Shown: positions 24,998 to 34,616, counted from the stretch's first letter. The stretch is 64,000 nucleotides of DNA from Helicobacter macacae MIT 99-5501 (GCF_000507845.1 NZ_KI669455.1:450231-514230); one strand, 5' to 3'. Notes: generated from the sequence alone by a model not told the origin. Numbers and translations are program-made.

Positions 24998-25024
24998 GAA
25001 AATATAAAATCGTGTAACCAAAAT

Positions 25025-27040
25025 CTAAAACGCAATCCCTAGATTTACAAGAAATATGCTAGATTTTGTTTTGTGTGTGGAGCTATTTAGATTTAGCTCC
25101 AAGTTTTTGCTCCAATAGTTATTTCGCCTATTATTGCTTTTTATCTCCCCACCATTGTAAGTATAGGTTGCTTGCAGATACTCTACACTGATAACCCATA
25201 CTTTGAAGCGATAGGCTATGCCTCCACCTATTCCTAGCGCACTTCTAATAGGCACAGCAATATCTTGTGTCCCCTCGCTAAAAAGCCTATACCCATAGTC
25301 TATAAGCCCATATACTCTCAATCCACCTAGCTTGATTCCCGCTTGTGAGCCACCATTTATCGCTGTCATACTCAATGTTTTTGAGCGAGTGGAGCTAACG
25401 CCACTAAAGTTAGAAATATCAAAAATATCCGTAGAGCTTATGCCAATGTAGGGCGCAATATATGGGGTAAATTTTTTGTGTAGCAGTCGCATTTCAGAGC
25501 CAAATCTAAGTGTAAATACAAAATTTGCGCCACTAGATTGGATTTCATCATATCCTTTGATATTTTCTAGCTTTATGGCATCTGCTGCACCAAAACCCGC
25601 AGTTAGAAATAGGCTAAATCTAGGCGATAGGGAACTTAGAGCAGTTTCATCATTTGGTGTGTGGCGCGACTTAGATTTTGTAGCGTGTGCATAAGTGTCA
25701 TAGTCGTTTTCTTGTGCTACTTGTGTTGTAGTGCGTCTAGCGTTTGCTATTTGCTCGCAAACTACCTCATTATTGCAAGCCTTTGGCGAGATTTCATATA
25801 GTTTCTCACACGCTTCTTGCGCGTAAAAAAGGCTTCCACAAGCGATAGAATAATACTCTAGACTTTCTTTTGAGGGTGCGTATAGATTGCCTAGCTCTAC
25901 GCAACCTTTTGTGAAATCTTTTGCTTCTCCAAGTAAGCAGGACTTTTTTAGTAGCTCGCTTTTGGTGCTTCTAGCTTCTTGTTTTAGGGCTAGGAAATAC
26001 AGCCCTCGAGGCGAGTTTAGCGCACTAGATTTTTCTAAGTATGTGATATTGTTTTCCTCTTGTCCTAGCAAGGCACAAGCGCGTGCGTTATGCGCTTCGC
26101 ATAGTTTTTTGTATTCTCTTATTCTGCGAGATTTATCTTTTATCTTTGAAGCTAGTATGACTGCGCCATCGCCGTTTTTATCGATTCCCTTAGAATCCTC
26201 GTATGCCACTTCAGCAGTTATGGGGTTTTTTGAGAGATGTGCTAGCCCAAACTCATATATCTCGCCCAAAATAGCACAAGATAGCGCATCATCTAAAAGA
26301 CAGCCTTTTTTATACAAATCCCTGCGCAATGTTGGCTCACTCTCCATACTTGCTAGCCTTTCACAGCCTAGTCCTAGCCCTCCCTCGCACGCCTTGCTAA
26401 AAAACTGCTTTGCTTTTTGGCTTGATTTCTCGCCTTTTAAAACACCTTGCATATTTTGTTGTTGCAAAAGATTCCCCGCATATACGCAGCCCTCCAAAGT
26501 TCCCATTTTGCAGCCTTGTTCATAGTATTTTAGCGCGATAGTGTCGTTTTTTGCCAAGTCATTTTCGCCATTTTCGTATTTTTTGCCCAAACTTACGCAG
26601 TAGTATCCGTCCAAATCGCGTGATTTGCATAGTTTTTCAAAGTTTGAGATTATGCTAAATTCGCCTATTTCCTCATTTGGCAAAATCTTTTTTGTTGGTT
26701 CATATTGGATTTTTATGTAGATTTTTTTATCATCGATAAATCTATCGATTACCTTGTAGCCGATATTTTGCATAGAAGCATAGATTTTGGTTTGGGCACT
26801 TGCTTTGCTCTCACCCTCGCTGTTTACGCGCTCCTCATAGTTTGCTTGCACGCTTGTGCCTAGACTTAGTCGTAGGCTTTTTAGCGCACGAGCTAGGGCA
26901 GAAGCCTCTCCCTCTTTTTTGCTTGCCTCGCCCACTGCGCAGTCTTTTTCATTGCAGATTCCGCTTTTTGCCCATTGTGGCACGGAGCTAGCAAAAGCAA
27001 GATTTACCACCAACCCAAAAAATAAAAAAATCTTTTTCAT
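25025..27040 (-). CDS. LPP20-like / Sel1-repeat / outer-membrane beta-barrel protein
   Basis: The 671-residue precursor has a signal peptide (MKKIFLFFGLVVNLAFASS). Residues about 20-120 (VPQWAKSGIC...ASALARALKSLRLSLGTSVQANYEE...YKVIDRFIDDKKIYIKIQYEP) resemble the LPP20/LPO lipoprotein domain, without a lipobox. Residues about 130-430 are Sel1-like repeats with paired cysteines (ALKYYEQGCKMGTLEGCVYAGNLL, AKQFFSKACEGGLGLGCERLA). After a linker, residues about 475-671 form an 8-strand-type barrel (FSLFLTAGFGAADAIKL...IFLVNLGIAF) ending in Phe. It probably presents a periplasmic or surface repeat domain from a membrane anchor. The combination is unfamiliar to me. Confidence 0.75.
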   Translation of the reverse strand: MKKIFLFFGLVVNLAFASSVPQWAKSGICNEKDCAVGEASKKEGEASALARALKSLRLSLGTSVQANYEERVNSEGESKASAQTKIYASMQNIGYKVIDRFIDDKKIYIKIQYEPTKKILPNEEIGEFSIISNFEKLCKSRDLDGYYCVSLGKKYENGENDLAKNDTIALKYYEQGCKMGTLEGCVYAGNLLQQQNMQGVLKGEKSSQKAKQFFSKACEGGLGLGCERLASMESEPTLRRDLYKKGCLLDDALSCAILGEIYEFGLAHLSKNPITAEVAYEDSKGIDKNGDGAVILASKIKDKSRRIREYKKLCEAHNARACALLGQEENNITYLEKSSALNSPRGLYFLALKQEARSTKSELLKKSCLLGEAKDFTKGCVELGNLYAPSKESLEYYSIACGSLFYAQEACEKLYEISPKACNNEVVCEQIANARRTTTQVAQENDYDTYAHATKSKSRHTPNDETALSSLSPRFSLFLTAGFGAADAIKLENIKGYDEIQSSGANFVFTLRFGSEMRLLHKKFTPYIAPYIGISSTDIFDISNFSGVSSTRSKTLSMTAINGGSQAGIKLGGLRVYGLIDYGYRLFSEGTQDIAVPIRSALGIGGGIAYRFKVWVISVEYLQATYTYNGGEIKSNNRRNNYWSKNLELNLNSSTHKTKSSIFLVNLGIAF

Positions 27041-27060
27041 ACTATAAATACTCTCTAAAT

Positions 27061-27216
27061 CTAGTTATGTTTGTTGTGCTTTTTGGCAGCATTTGCAAGC
27101 AGTAGAAATCCAATAAACGCAATAGCACACACGATAAATATCGTGCTAAAAGCCTCAAAATATCCAAAGGGCTTGCTAAAGTCAAACACACGCATTCCAA
27201 ATATCTCAAATCCCAT
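27061..27216 (-). CDS. Small single-pass membrane protein, 51 residues
   Basis: The frame begins MGFEIFGMRVFDFSKPFGYF, continues with one hydrophobic segment (FSTIFIVCAIAFIGFLLLANAA, residues about 23-44) and ends in a basic tail (KKHNKHN). A GAGGAC ribosome-binding site lies 5 nt before ATG 27216, and the codon content looks coding. I do not recognise the family. It lies 20 bp upstream of the start of the 25025-27040 gene on the same strand, so it may share its transcript. Confidence 0.65.
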   Translation of the reverse strand: MGFEIFGMRVFDFSKPFGYFEAFSTIFIVCAIAFIGFLLLANAAKKHNKHN

Positions 27217-27389
27217 TTTGTCCTCTTTGTAAGTGTCTTGTATTTTAAGATTTTTTAGTTTTAAATTTATAGCGCGGATTATACCAACTCTATGCTAATT
27301 TTAGTATTTGACAGAATCAAATTTTATGCCTTTGGCTAGTAAAATCAATATTTGCTAGTGATTATTTTTTGCTTAAGTGATATAGAATT

Positions 27390-27977
27390 TTAGAGCTTTA
27401 CTCGCGCACTTAGCGCACGAGATAGTGAGAGCTGGTCGATATTTTCTAGTCCTATGCCTGTGGGGACACCTTGAGCTATTTTGCTAAACACTATGTGGCT
27501 AAATTCGCTTAATTTATCCTCGATAAAAAGCATTACCGCTTCGTTTGCTAGGCTTGGGGAGAAAGCAAAGATGATTTCTTGCACGCCTTGCTTTGCTACA
27601 CGCTCTTTTATCGCAGTGAAGTTTATACTCTCTAGCTCGCCCTCTAGCACCCAATACTTCCCATCAAAATCCCCTATATCCTCTAGCGTGAAAATATCTC
27701 TAGCATTTAGCACCACGCATAGTTTGGTGCTATCTCGGCTATCATCTAGGCAGATTTCACAGATTTCATTCTCGCTAAGCGCACCACAGATACTACAAGA
27801 GCGCACCGCACCTATTGAGTTTTCGATACATTGTGCGATTTGCAAGGCTAAATATTTATTTTCCGTAGCAAGTGTAAAAGCGATTTTTCTAGCGGACTTT
27901 TTGCCAATAGTGGGAATCTGCTCTAGTGAATCTATAAGTGCGCTAAAGCGCGTAAGAGAGGCTTTGTAAGAGGGCAT
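27390..27977 (-). CDS. recR: Recombination mediator RecR
   Basis: RecR works with RecO (and RecF where present) to load RecA at gaps. The 195-residue protein has the N-terminal HhH region (LEQIPTIGKKSARKIAF), the zinc finger CSICGALSENEICEIC, a Toprim domain (LCVVLNARDIFTLEDIGDFDGKYWVLEG), and the Walker-B-like closing segment GVPTGIGLENIDQLSLSRAL. The length is normal. Confidence 0.96.
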   Translation of the reverse strand: MPSYKASLTRFSALIDSLEQIPTIGKKSARKIAFTLATENKYLALQIAQCIENSIGAVRSCSICGALSENEICEICLDDSRDSTKLCVVLNARDIFTLEDIGDFDGKYWVLEGELESINFTAIKERVAKQGVQEIIFAFSPSLANEAVMLFIEDKLSEFSHIVFSKIAQGVPTGIGLENIDQLSLSRALSARVKL

Positions 27978-28224
27978 TTCATTCCTTATTTTGCAGTGTT
28001 GGCTAGGCTAATGGATTTATGGGATTTGTCTGCTAGTAGCTATATTATCAAGCTTGTTTGGTGGCACTACACAAAGCACATTTTTGTAAAATTTTTCACA
28101 AAACTTGCTACAAAACCCGCCACAAAATTTCTAGCAAAAACCTTGCTTGCGCACAGAATAATCTATGCACAAATTAAACAAGAGATTTTGGCAAAATCTG
28201 CCAAGCAAATGCAACTATCAAATC

Positions 28225-29118
28225 CTAATCAAGTGCTAGTGCTTTTTCAAACTCAATCGCTTTTTCGTTTTGTGTAGAAGTGATGATTTCATAAGCACTT
28301 TCATCGCTAAGGAGTTTTTGTGTAAGCATAGAATTTAGCTTATGACTACCTGCAAAAGACACATAGCTACCAAGCAAGGGAATCCCAAGTATCGCCATAT
28401 CGCCAATCGCATCCAAAATCTTGTGCCTTACAAACTCCTCACTATATCGCAAGCCGTCTTTATTCATTATCCCGCTTTCATCTAGCACGATGCAGTTGTT
28501 TAGATTTCCACCTTTGCCAAGCCCGATAGAACGCAGATAATTTACCTCTTGTAAAAATCCAAATGTCCTAGCGCGTGCGATTTCTTCGCGGTAGTTTTTG
28601 CGAGAAAATGCAAACTTATATTGTTGCTTGCCTATGGCTGGGTGCTTAAAATCTATGGCAAAATCAAAAATCGTTTTTTCACTTGGCTCTAGTCGCACAA
28701 ACTTATCGCCATCGCGCACTTCAAGTGGCTTTTTTATCATCACAAGTTCTCTTGCCTCGCCAAACTCCCTAATCCCCGCTTCATCAAGTAACATACACCA
28801 CGCGATAGAGCTGCCGTCCATTATGGGGATTTCCTCATTATCGACATTGATTTTTAGATTGTCAATCCCATAGGCATATATCGCACTCATTAGATGCTCA
28901 ATAGTAGAGATTTTTGCTTCGCCTTTGCCTATTACAGTCGCCATAGTCGTATCAATGATAGATTCTGGCTTAAGTGGGATAGACACGCCCAAATCGCTAC
29001 GATAAAATACGATTCCACTATTTGCTTCTAGTGGCTCTAGCTCTAGCTTCACAGGCACGCCTTTGTGAAGCCCTATACCTGTTAGCTCTACTTTGTTTTT
29101 GATAGTTCGTTGTTTCAT
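28225..29118 (-). CDS. lpxC: UDP-3-O-acyl-N-acetylglucosamine deacetylase
   Basis: LpxC carries out the committed, zinc-dependent step of lipid A synthesis. The 297-residue protein starts [20 protein letters not shown] and shows the zinc ligands and catalytic motifs in [31 protein letters not shown] and FAGSHKLN. It is downstream of minC on the same strand, the order I recall in H. pylori. Confidence 0.97.
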   Translation of the reverse strand: MKQRTIKNKVELTGIGLHKGVPVKLELEPLEANSGIVFYRSDLGVSIPLKPESIIDTTMATVIGKGEAKISTIEHLMSAIYAYGIDNLKINVDNEEIPIMDGSSIAWCMLLDEAGIREFGEARELVMIKKPLEVRDGDKFVRLEPSEKTIFDFAIDFKHPAIGKQQYKFAFSRKNYREEIARARTFGFLQEVNYLRSIGLGKGGNLNNCIVLDESGIMNKDGLRYSEEFVRHKILDAIGDMAILGIPLLGSYVSFAGSHKLNSMLTQKLLSDESAYEIITSTQNEKAIEFEKALALD

Positions 29119-29252
29119 TATTTATCCTTTTATTGTTTGTAGTTTTTTTGTATTTGTTTTGTTATTTTAGTTCAACTTTGCAAGTTTAGTGCAAACTTGC
29201 GTGATTTTTCATTTATTTTAGATTTTTGGATTTTATACACTTTGCACTATTT

Positions 29253-29879
29253 TTAGCCCAAAACTATGTCTTTTATGATGATATTTGTGCCATTTTTTAT
29301 GATGATTTTTAGATTGTCATTTGCGTTTATTTTTGCGAGCATATCGGCATTTAACTTCTCATCATCAAACACAATATACCCCGAGTGCAATTTGCGCAAA
29401 ATCAAAAACTCCCCCTTAACTTCTAGCACCCCATAGCAATCGCCAAATATCGTTACGCTTCCGCTTGCACTTACCTTTGCCCCGCTTGTTATATCGCCTA
29501 GAATGTGTAGAGAGCCATTATGTGTGATTTCCTCACCACTTCGCACCTTGTGGATAATCTTTGTGGAATTGGCACAAGATTTGGGTTTGTCTAAATCATT
29601 TTGGCTAGATTTTGTCCCTAAAATCTCTTTTGTAGAATCTGTGTTTAGATTTTCTATTTTTTCTTGCTCGCTTTGAGTGGGCTTTGATTCTATCACACCC
29701 ACGAAGTAGCAGAGATTTAGCTCTTTTAGCGTGGATTGTAGATTTTGTGAAATAGGGGACTTGAAGTTTATCACAAAGCGCATAAGCAACAAGGCATTTT
29801 TATGCAAGAATTTGATAATATCATTTTCATTTTGCTCCTCTAGGACAATTACTCGTTGATTATGCTGTCTTGTTTTCAT
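29253..29879 (-). CDS. minC: Septum site-determining protein MinC
   Basis: MinC inhibits FtsZ assembly away from mid-cell, together with MinD. The 208-residue protein has a short N-terminal domain and the typical C-terminal beta-helix: VRSGEEITHNGSLHILGDITSGAKVSASGSVTIFGDCYGVLEV. Residues about 70-105 are a Ser/Asp/Lys/Asn-rich insert (TDSTKEILGTKSSQNDLDKP) between the domains. The gene sits between the M23 peptidase and lpxC. Confidence 0.9.
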   Translation of the reverse strand: MKTRQHNQRVIVLEEQNENDIIKFLHKNALLLMRFVINFKSPISQNLQSTLKELNLCYFVGVIESKPTQSEQEKIENLNTDSTKEILGTKSSQNDLDKPKSCANSTKIIHKVRSGEEITHNGSLHILGDITSGAKVSASGSVTIFGDCYGVLEVKGEFLILRKLHSGYIVFDDEKLNADMLAKINANDNLKIIIKNGTNIIIKDIVLG

Positions 29880-30019
29880 TGTGGATTCTCCTTAAAACTT
29901 TGCAAACTTAATAAAATTTCGCTTCCAAGATTTTGCTTCTAAAATTTCGCAAGACTTTTTAAGACTTTTGCTACAAATTTGCAAAATCTTATCAAGCACT
30001 TAGATTTTGCATACTGCTA

Positions 30020-31492
30020 TTATTGTTCCAAATTCATAGGATTCTCGCCCTGCCTTTGTATGCTTAAAGCCGCACTTTCAAAAATATCTGTTATGTTGTT
30101 TTTTATCCACTTTGAGTCTAGCCACTCACTTACCCTCACAGGCACGCCTCCTACCAAAACTCCGAAGTGCAAATGGTCGCCAAAAGCCCAGCCACTCTGC
30201 CCTGTGAGCCCCAAGACATCGCCTTTTCTTACGACTTCATTTTCATCTCTTTGGATTTCCTGTAAGTGAGAATACAGCGTTACTAGCCCGAAGCTATGCT
30301 CTACAAGAATGGTTTTGCCATACACGCCTAGCTGTTGTGAAAGGGCGATTTTTCCGTCATTTGACAACATAATTTTATCATTTTTGACACTTGCCATATC
30401 AATTCCCAAATGCACAGATTGACTTGTTTGCTTATCAGGTGCTATGTATGTGCGAGCATCGCCAAACCTACCGACCGTGCTATATCCTTTGAGCGGAGTG
30501 AAGTTTTCCCAATTAGGTTTTTGGGATAGCAAGATTGCTCGTGCACTCATTGCTTCTTGCAGCTTTGTGGAGATAATCTCATCATCTTGGTTGCGAATGG
30601 TTTCGTTTATGTATTGGAATTTTTCAAAATTATCCTCCATACCTGCGGGGAAACTACGGCCAATATCACTAATCAAAGAATCTAGCTTGTTGTTTAGAAA
30701 ATCCTCTTTTAGCACAATGGTGGATTTGGAGTAGCGTGGAGCATTATCTCGTATAAATGGCACAACCATTTTGCGAGTATTGTAGCCAGAATCTCGCACA
30801 AAAATGCTTGCACTGAAGTTTTTGCTAGCGATTGACCACGCTATAAGTGCGGCATAATATCCCTCTTTCATAAAGGGAAAAGGGATAAATTCTTGCACGC
30901 CATTGCTAATGCTTAGCTCCCCTATATCTACGCTATCTATGTGAAACACTACAAGTGCGCTACCACCATAGCTGATTTTATTAGAATGTGATATGACGGT
31001 TATGACGGGTTGCTTTGAGTTGATAGTTAGTTGCAGATTTTTCTTAGTCGTGCTTCCGCTAAATAGATTTGCATTACTCCAATCGGTGATGCAAATCTCA
31101 TAATCCACGGTAGTTTTATCAGGCAGTGGGACATCAGGCTTTGGTAGCACTATTTTTAGTTTTTTTGGCTTATCATTTAGCACTTCTTTTGTATTTACCA
31201 CAGTAAGCCCGCCTTTTGTGCGAGCCTTTATGGTGTAGGATTTGATTCCGCTCACACTTTGGGCAAAAACAGCGATTTGTCGGTTTGTATTCCACACGCT
31301 TGTGTCATCTATGGGGACAGGTTTGGTGGGGTTTATGTAGAGATAGACTTTGGTTTGTGGTGGATTTTCGCTAAATAAATCAAGCGAGTAAACATAAAAT
31401 CCCAACAAAACAACCGCAATAGCAGTCAAAATCTTTGCAAAACTATTCATATTCGCCCTTTGACTTGGGCTTGCCACTCTCTCTATACGCAT
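30020..31492 (-). CDS. Membrane-anchored M23 peptidase
   Basis: This zinc endopeptidase of the LytM/M23 family probably trims peptidoglycan cross-bridges. From ATG 31492 it has 490 residues: one N-terminal membrane anchor (FAKILTAIAVVLLGFYVYS), a long all-beta periplasmic region, and the C-terminal catalytic domain with zinc ligands in SVHLGIDMA and GDHLHFGV. Catalytic support comes from VEHSFGLVTLYSHL. I prefer ATG 31492 (AGAGG 8 nt upstream); ATG 31513 and 31450 are alternatives. A 14-base C/G homopolymer lies in the leader. It is the first gene of the pepM23-minC-lpxC group. Confidence 0.88.
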   Translation of the reverse strand: MRIERVASPSQRANMNSFAKILTAIAVVLLGFYVYSLDLFSENPPQTKVYLYINPTKPVPIDDTSVWNTNRQIAVFAQSVSGIKSYTIKARTKGGLTVVNTKEVLNDKPKKLKIVLPKPDVPLPDKTTVDYEICITDWSNANLFSGSTTKKNLQLTINSKQPVITVISHSNKISYGGSALVVFHIDSVDIGELSISNGVQEFIPFPFMKEGYYAALIAWSIASKNFSASIFVRDSGYNTRKMVVPFIRDNAPRYSKSTIVLKEDFLNNKLDSLISDIGRSFPAGMEDNFEKFQYINETIRNQDDEIISTKLQEAMSARAILLSQKPNWENFTPLKGYSTVGRFGDARTYIAPDKQTSQSVHLGIDMASVKNDKIMLSNDGKIALSQQLGVYGKTILVEHSFGLVTLYSHLQEIQRDENEVVRKGDVLGLTGQSGWAFGDHLHFGVLVGGVPVRVSEWLDSKWIKNNITDIFESAALSIQRQGENPMNLEQ

Positions 31493-31522
31493 AGGTATCG
31501 CCTCTTTTGCCATTTTTTATCG

Positions 31523-31536
31523 CCCCCCCCCCCCCC
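31523..31536. repeat. C14 homopolymer in the leader of the M23 peptidase gene
   Basis: Fourteen C (G14 on the coding strand) lie 10 nt before ATG 31513 and 31 nt before ATG 31492. In the peptidase frame a TAA follows the tract immediately, so length change cannot fuse an upstream frame to the gene. Any effect would be on the promoter or ribosome access. Confidence 0.95.
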
Positions 31537-32106
31537 GTAAATATCCTCCCTTTTTGTGCTAGAAATACCTAAAATGCTGAAAACTTGAAGTGTGTCAAAA
31601 GTTTTTGGGTTTTGTAGATTTTGCCTATTTTTGTGATTTTGCTTGATTTGATTTTGTCGATAGTTTTTCCAATGTGCCAAGCGTATCCCGCGTATTGCTT
31701 GGCATTGCCCCATTTTGCTTTGACTGCTTTTTGCCACTTTTTCCATTTACTACTCCTGCTACTCCTAATTTGTCCTACTTGTTCTACCCTGATTCTATCT
31801 TGCTATTTTGCCTTGTTGTTTTATTTTGCTTGGCTTGCCTTGCCTTGCTTTGCAAATCAATACTTCAACACTAGAAGTTTGCTTTGATAATTTTATCTTT
31901 ACACCATTTTAACGCTACTTTTTTCTTACTCCACTTTATTTTTACACTCTTTATGCTACTCTCTCCTTATGCCACTTGTTGTTTTACCTTAAAAATTTAT
32001 TATGATTTTGCAAAATCTTATTTTATGCTACAAAGCCCTTGTTAAAGTTCCTGTGATTTTTATGAAAATCTCACAGCTTTTATCCACAAGTATATTTACA
32101 ACACAT
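31537..32106. other. 570-bp gap between the M23 gene and leuC, no gene seen
   Basis: Open frames here lack ribosome-binding sites and encode low-complexity Leu/Cys/Phe-rich or Gln/Asn/Lys-rich sequence (runs such as TTGCCTTGCCTTGC), so I call none. Promoters for the M23 operon must lie at its left side. The leuC stop is at the right. Confidence 0.5.
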
Positions 32107-33432
32107 TCATAGCACTTCTCTTGGGTCGGCTATTTTGCCTGCTATCGCGGAGTAAGCCACTACTGCAGAATTTGCCAAAAACACTTGTGAGTTGCGAGAG
32201 CCCATTCTGCCTATGAAATTTCGGTTTGTCGTGCTTATGCACTTTTCATTATCTCCCAAAATCCCCATATATCCGCCAAGACAAGCTCCACAAGTGGGAT
32301 TTGAGATAAGTGCCCCTGATTCTAGGAGAGTATCTATGTAGCCTAGCTTGTGAGCGGCTTTGTAGATAGCTTGTGTGCCCGGTGTGATGATTAGTCGCAC
32401 ATCAGAGTGGATTTTTTTGCCCTTTAGGATGGAGGCTGCGATTTGCAAATCGCTTAGGCGTCCATTTGTGCAGCTACCGATAAAGGCTTGGTCGATTTTT
32501 ATATCATCTTTTGTCGCTTGACTTATGCTTTTGCCATTGCTTGGCAAAAACGGATATGCTACAAGTGGCTCTAGTGTGTCTGTGTCGATTTCTAGCACGC
32601 GCTCATACTTCGCTCCCTCATCGCTTGTATGAAAGATAGGCTCTGCCCTCAAACCTCCATTTGCTTTTTTCCTAGAATCCAAAAATTCTTTTGTTATCTC
32701 ATCAGGTGGGATTATGCCGTTTTTTGCCCCCGCTTCTATTGCCATATTGCATAGCGAAAATCTATCATCCATACTAAGCGTGCTTATGGCTTCTCCACCA
32801 AACTCTAGTGCTTGATACAGTGCGCCATCAACGCCAAGCCTGCGAATCACTTCTAGGATTAAATCCTTTCCATAGATTCCCTTTGCCATACTTGTGCTTT
32901 TGCCGTTTTTGATATTTTCGCTACGAAAATTTACCTTGATAGAGCGAGGCACTCTAAACCAATTTTTGCCCGTTATCATCGCATAAGCCAAATCAGTGCT
33001 ACCAAGCCCCGTGCTAAACGCACCCAATGCTCCGTGAGTGCAGGTGTGAGAATCTGCCCCGATGATGACATCTCCGCTGACTACCAAGCCTTTTTCTGGC
33101 AAAAGTGCGTGCTCTATGCCCATATCTCGCTCATCAAAGTAGTGCTTTAAGGAGTGCTTTTTGGCAAAATCGCGTGAGATTCTAGCTTGATTTGCGGAGA
33201 GAATGTCTTTTGCAGGTATGTAGTGGTCCATCACGATGCAGAAACTATCTGGATTTGCTAGCTTGCTTGCACCTGAATTCTCAAAGGCTTTTATGGATAG
33301 CGGAGTGGTAATATCATTGCCGATAACCATATCAATGTTTGTTTCTATGATTTCATCGGCATAGACTTTTTTGCCACAATGATGAGAAAATATTTTTTCT
33401 GTGATAGTTTGGGGGGATTGCGGTTTTGACAT
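32107..33432 (-). CDS. leuC: 3-isopropylmalate dehydratase large subunit
   Basis: LeuC, with LeuD, isomerises 2- to 3-isopropylmalate in leucine synthesis. The 441-residue protein is of the shorter (archaeal/epsilonproteobacterial) type. The 4Fe-4S ligands are visible in ADSHTCTHGALGAF, GSCTNGRL and NPTCGACLGGYMG, and the substrate-binding NRNFIGRMG near the end is intact. No leuD lies next to it in this window. A homoaconitase-like role cannot be excluded from sequence alone. Confidence 0.9.
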   Translation of the reverse strand: MSKPQSPQTITEKIFSHHCGKKVYADEIIETNIDMVIGNDITTPLSIKAFENSGASKLANPDSFCIVMDHYIPAKDILSANQARISRDFAKKHSLKHYFDERDMGIEHALLPEKGLVVSGDVIIGADSHTCTHGALGAFSTGLGSTDLAYAMITGKNWFRVPRSIKVNFRSENIKNGKSTSMAKGIYGKDLILEVIRRLGVDGALYQALEFGGEAISTLSMDDRFSLCNMAIEAGAKNGIIPPDEITKEFLDSRKKANGGLRAEPIFHTSDEGAKYERVLEIDTDTLEPLVAYPFLPSNGKSISQATKDDIKIDQAFIGSCTNGRLSDLQIAASILKGKKIHSDVRLIITPGTQAIYKAAHKLGYIDTLLESGALISNPTCGACLGGYMGILGDNEKCISTTNRNFIGRMGSRNSQVFLANSAVVAYSAIAGKIADPREVL

Positions 33433-33937
33433 TTTGTGGATTCCACCTTTTTAGTGTTTTTTGTAGTTTTAATCAAGTATTTTAGACAATCTTTTTGACA
33501 TTTTGGTAAAGTTTTTATATTTTTGCATAGGCTGATATGCTTGGACTGATATGCTTTCAAGTGCGCTATAAATGCACTACGATAATGTTAATATAGTAGC
33601 GCAGAAATGGCTAAAGAGGTAAAAATAAAAGTTACCTAAATTTTTTGCAAACTGAACTATAATTAAAAAAATATTAAATTACGCTTAAAACAGCGGTAAA
33701 AAGCCTGCTTTTGATTTTTGGGCTTGGGGCAAGTGTCGCAGAATAAATCTGTGGAATTTCTTGGGATTTTGGCAGTGGGTTTTGTGAATTTTTTGCTTGC
33801 GAGAAATTTTTTGTATAGTATTTTTTTTATTTGATTTATACGGCGTTTTGTGTTGTGTTTGCTTAGAGTAGTATTTGCAAAAATATCCCCAAAAGTAACA
33901 ATTCATATAAAAAATGCTTAAAATAAGCGTTCCACCC
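33433..33937. other. Gap upstream of the tRNA cluster, no gene seen
   Basis: This A/T-rich stretch of about 500 bp has no credible gene. It contains GAACTATAATTA (TATAAT near 33657), a good isolated -10 box, and a short inverted AGTGCGC/GCACT pair near 33560. A small RNA is possible but not supported. Confidence 0.4.
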
Positions 33938-33967
33938 TTGACAAAAAAGCCACAATTTGTATATAAT
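33938..33967 (+). promoter_or_regulatory. Strong sigma-70-type promoter upstream of the tRNA cluster
   Basis: TTGACA (33938-33943) and TATAAT (33962-33967), both perfect consensus, are separated by 18 bp. They lie about 165 bp before tRNA-Thr and probably drive the tRNA-tuf transcript. A full -35 box is rare in this group, which fits a stable-RNA promoter. Confidence 0.75.
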
Positions 33968-34133
33968 CGCAGTTTTCTTTTTTAAATTTCGTTTGAATTT
34001 TGTCCAAATTTGATTGGGAATCATAAAAAACACCGCACTAAAAAATTGTGGATACAAAATTTGAACTCAAAAATACCTCATAAAGCCTTGCATTTTATGA
34101 TTTTTTGCGTTAAGCGTTTTGTTGTTAGCCTAT

Positions 34134-34209
34134 GCTGGTTTAGCTCAGTTGGTAGAGCATCTGCCTTGTAAGCAGAGGGTCGGGGGTTCAAGTCCCTTAA
34201 CCAGCTCCA
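34134..34209 (+). tRNA. tRNA-Thr (anticodon TGT)
   Basis: A complete 76-nt cloverleaf with acceptor GCTGGTT/AACCAGC, D-arm TAGCTCAGTTGGTAGAGC, anticodon loop CTTGTAA, T-arm GGGGGTTCAAGTCCCT and encoded CCA. Confidence 0.97.
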
Positions 34210-34273
34210 TTTCTACAACCACAAACAAAAGAGAATCTATCTCATTTGGCGTTTGACCAGTTTTTGCTGTTTT

Positions 34274-34358
<85 letters not shown>

Positions 34359-34405
34359 TCTTAGATTCTTGTTTGATTCTAGGTGTGGTAGCCAAAATGG
34401 TATTT

Positions 34406-34482
34406 GCGGGAATAGCTCAGTTGGCTAGAGCATCAGCCTTCCAAGCTGAGGGTCGCGGGTTCGAGCCCCGTTTCCCGCTCCA
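34406..34482 (+). tRNA. tRNA-Gly (anticodon TCC)
   Basis: A 77-nt tRNA with acceptor GCGGGAA/TTCCCGC, anticodon loop CTTCCAA, T-arm CGGGTTCGAGCCCCG and encoded CCA. Confidence 0.97.
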
Positions 34483-34541
34483 CCACTGGGAGCTGAATAA
34501 ATGCTTTCATTTACTCACTCTCTAAAACAACATTTGTAAAA

Positions 34542-34616
34542 GCCCATATAGCTCAGTGGCAGAGCACTTCCTTGGTAAGGAAGAGGTCGGCGGTTCAATC
34601 CCGCTTATGGGCTCCA
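34542..34616 (+). tRNA. tRNA-Thr (anticodon GGT)
   Basis: A 75-nt tRNA with acceptor GCCCATA/TATGGGC, anticodon stem CTTCC/GGAAG with loop TTGGTAA, and encoded CCA. It is the second Thr isoacceptor in the cluster, about 110 bp before tuf. Confidence 0.97.

Noticed and set aside
27996-28277. 93-codon plus-strand frame between recR and lpxC
   Set aside because: It overlaps the end of lpxC, has no ribosome-binding site and encodes Lys/Thr/Ala-rich low-complexity sequence.
31483-31746. 87-codon minus-strand frame containing the G14 tract, as a phase-variable gene or N-terminal extension of the M23 peptidase
   Set aside because: None of the three frames entering from the tract joins the peptidase frame without a stop, and the encoded Gln/Asn/Lys-rich protein resembles nothing.
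31621-31887. Plus-strand Leu/Cys/Phe-rich frames in the gap before leuC
   Set aside because: They come from TTGCC/CTTGC repeats; two overlapping frames give the same kind of sequence, and there is no ribosome-binding site.
33685-33906. 73-codon minus-strand frame upstream of the tRNA cluster
   Set aside because: Lys/Asn/Gln-rich translation of A/T-rich DNA with no start signal.
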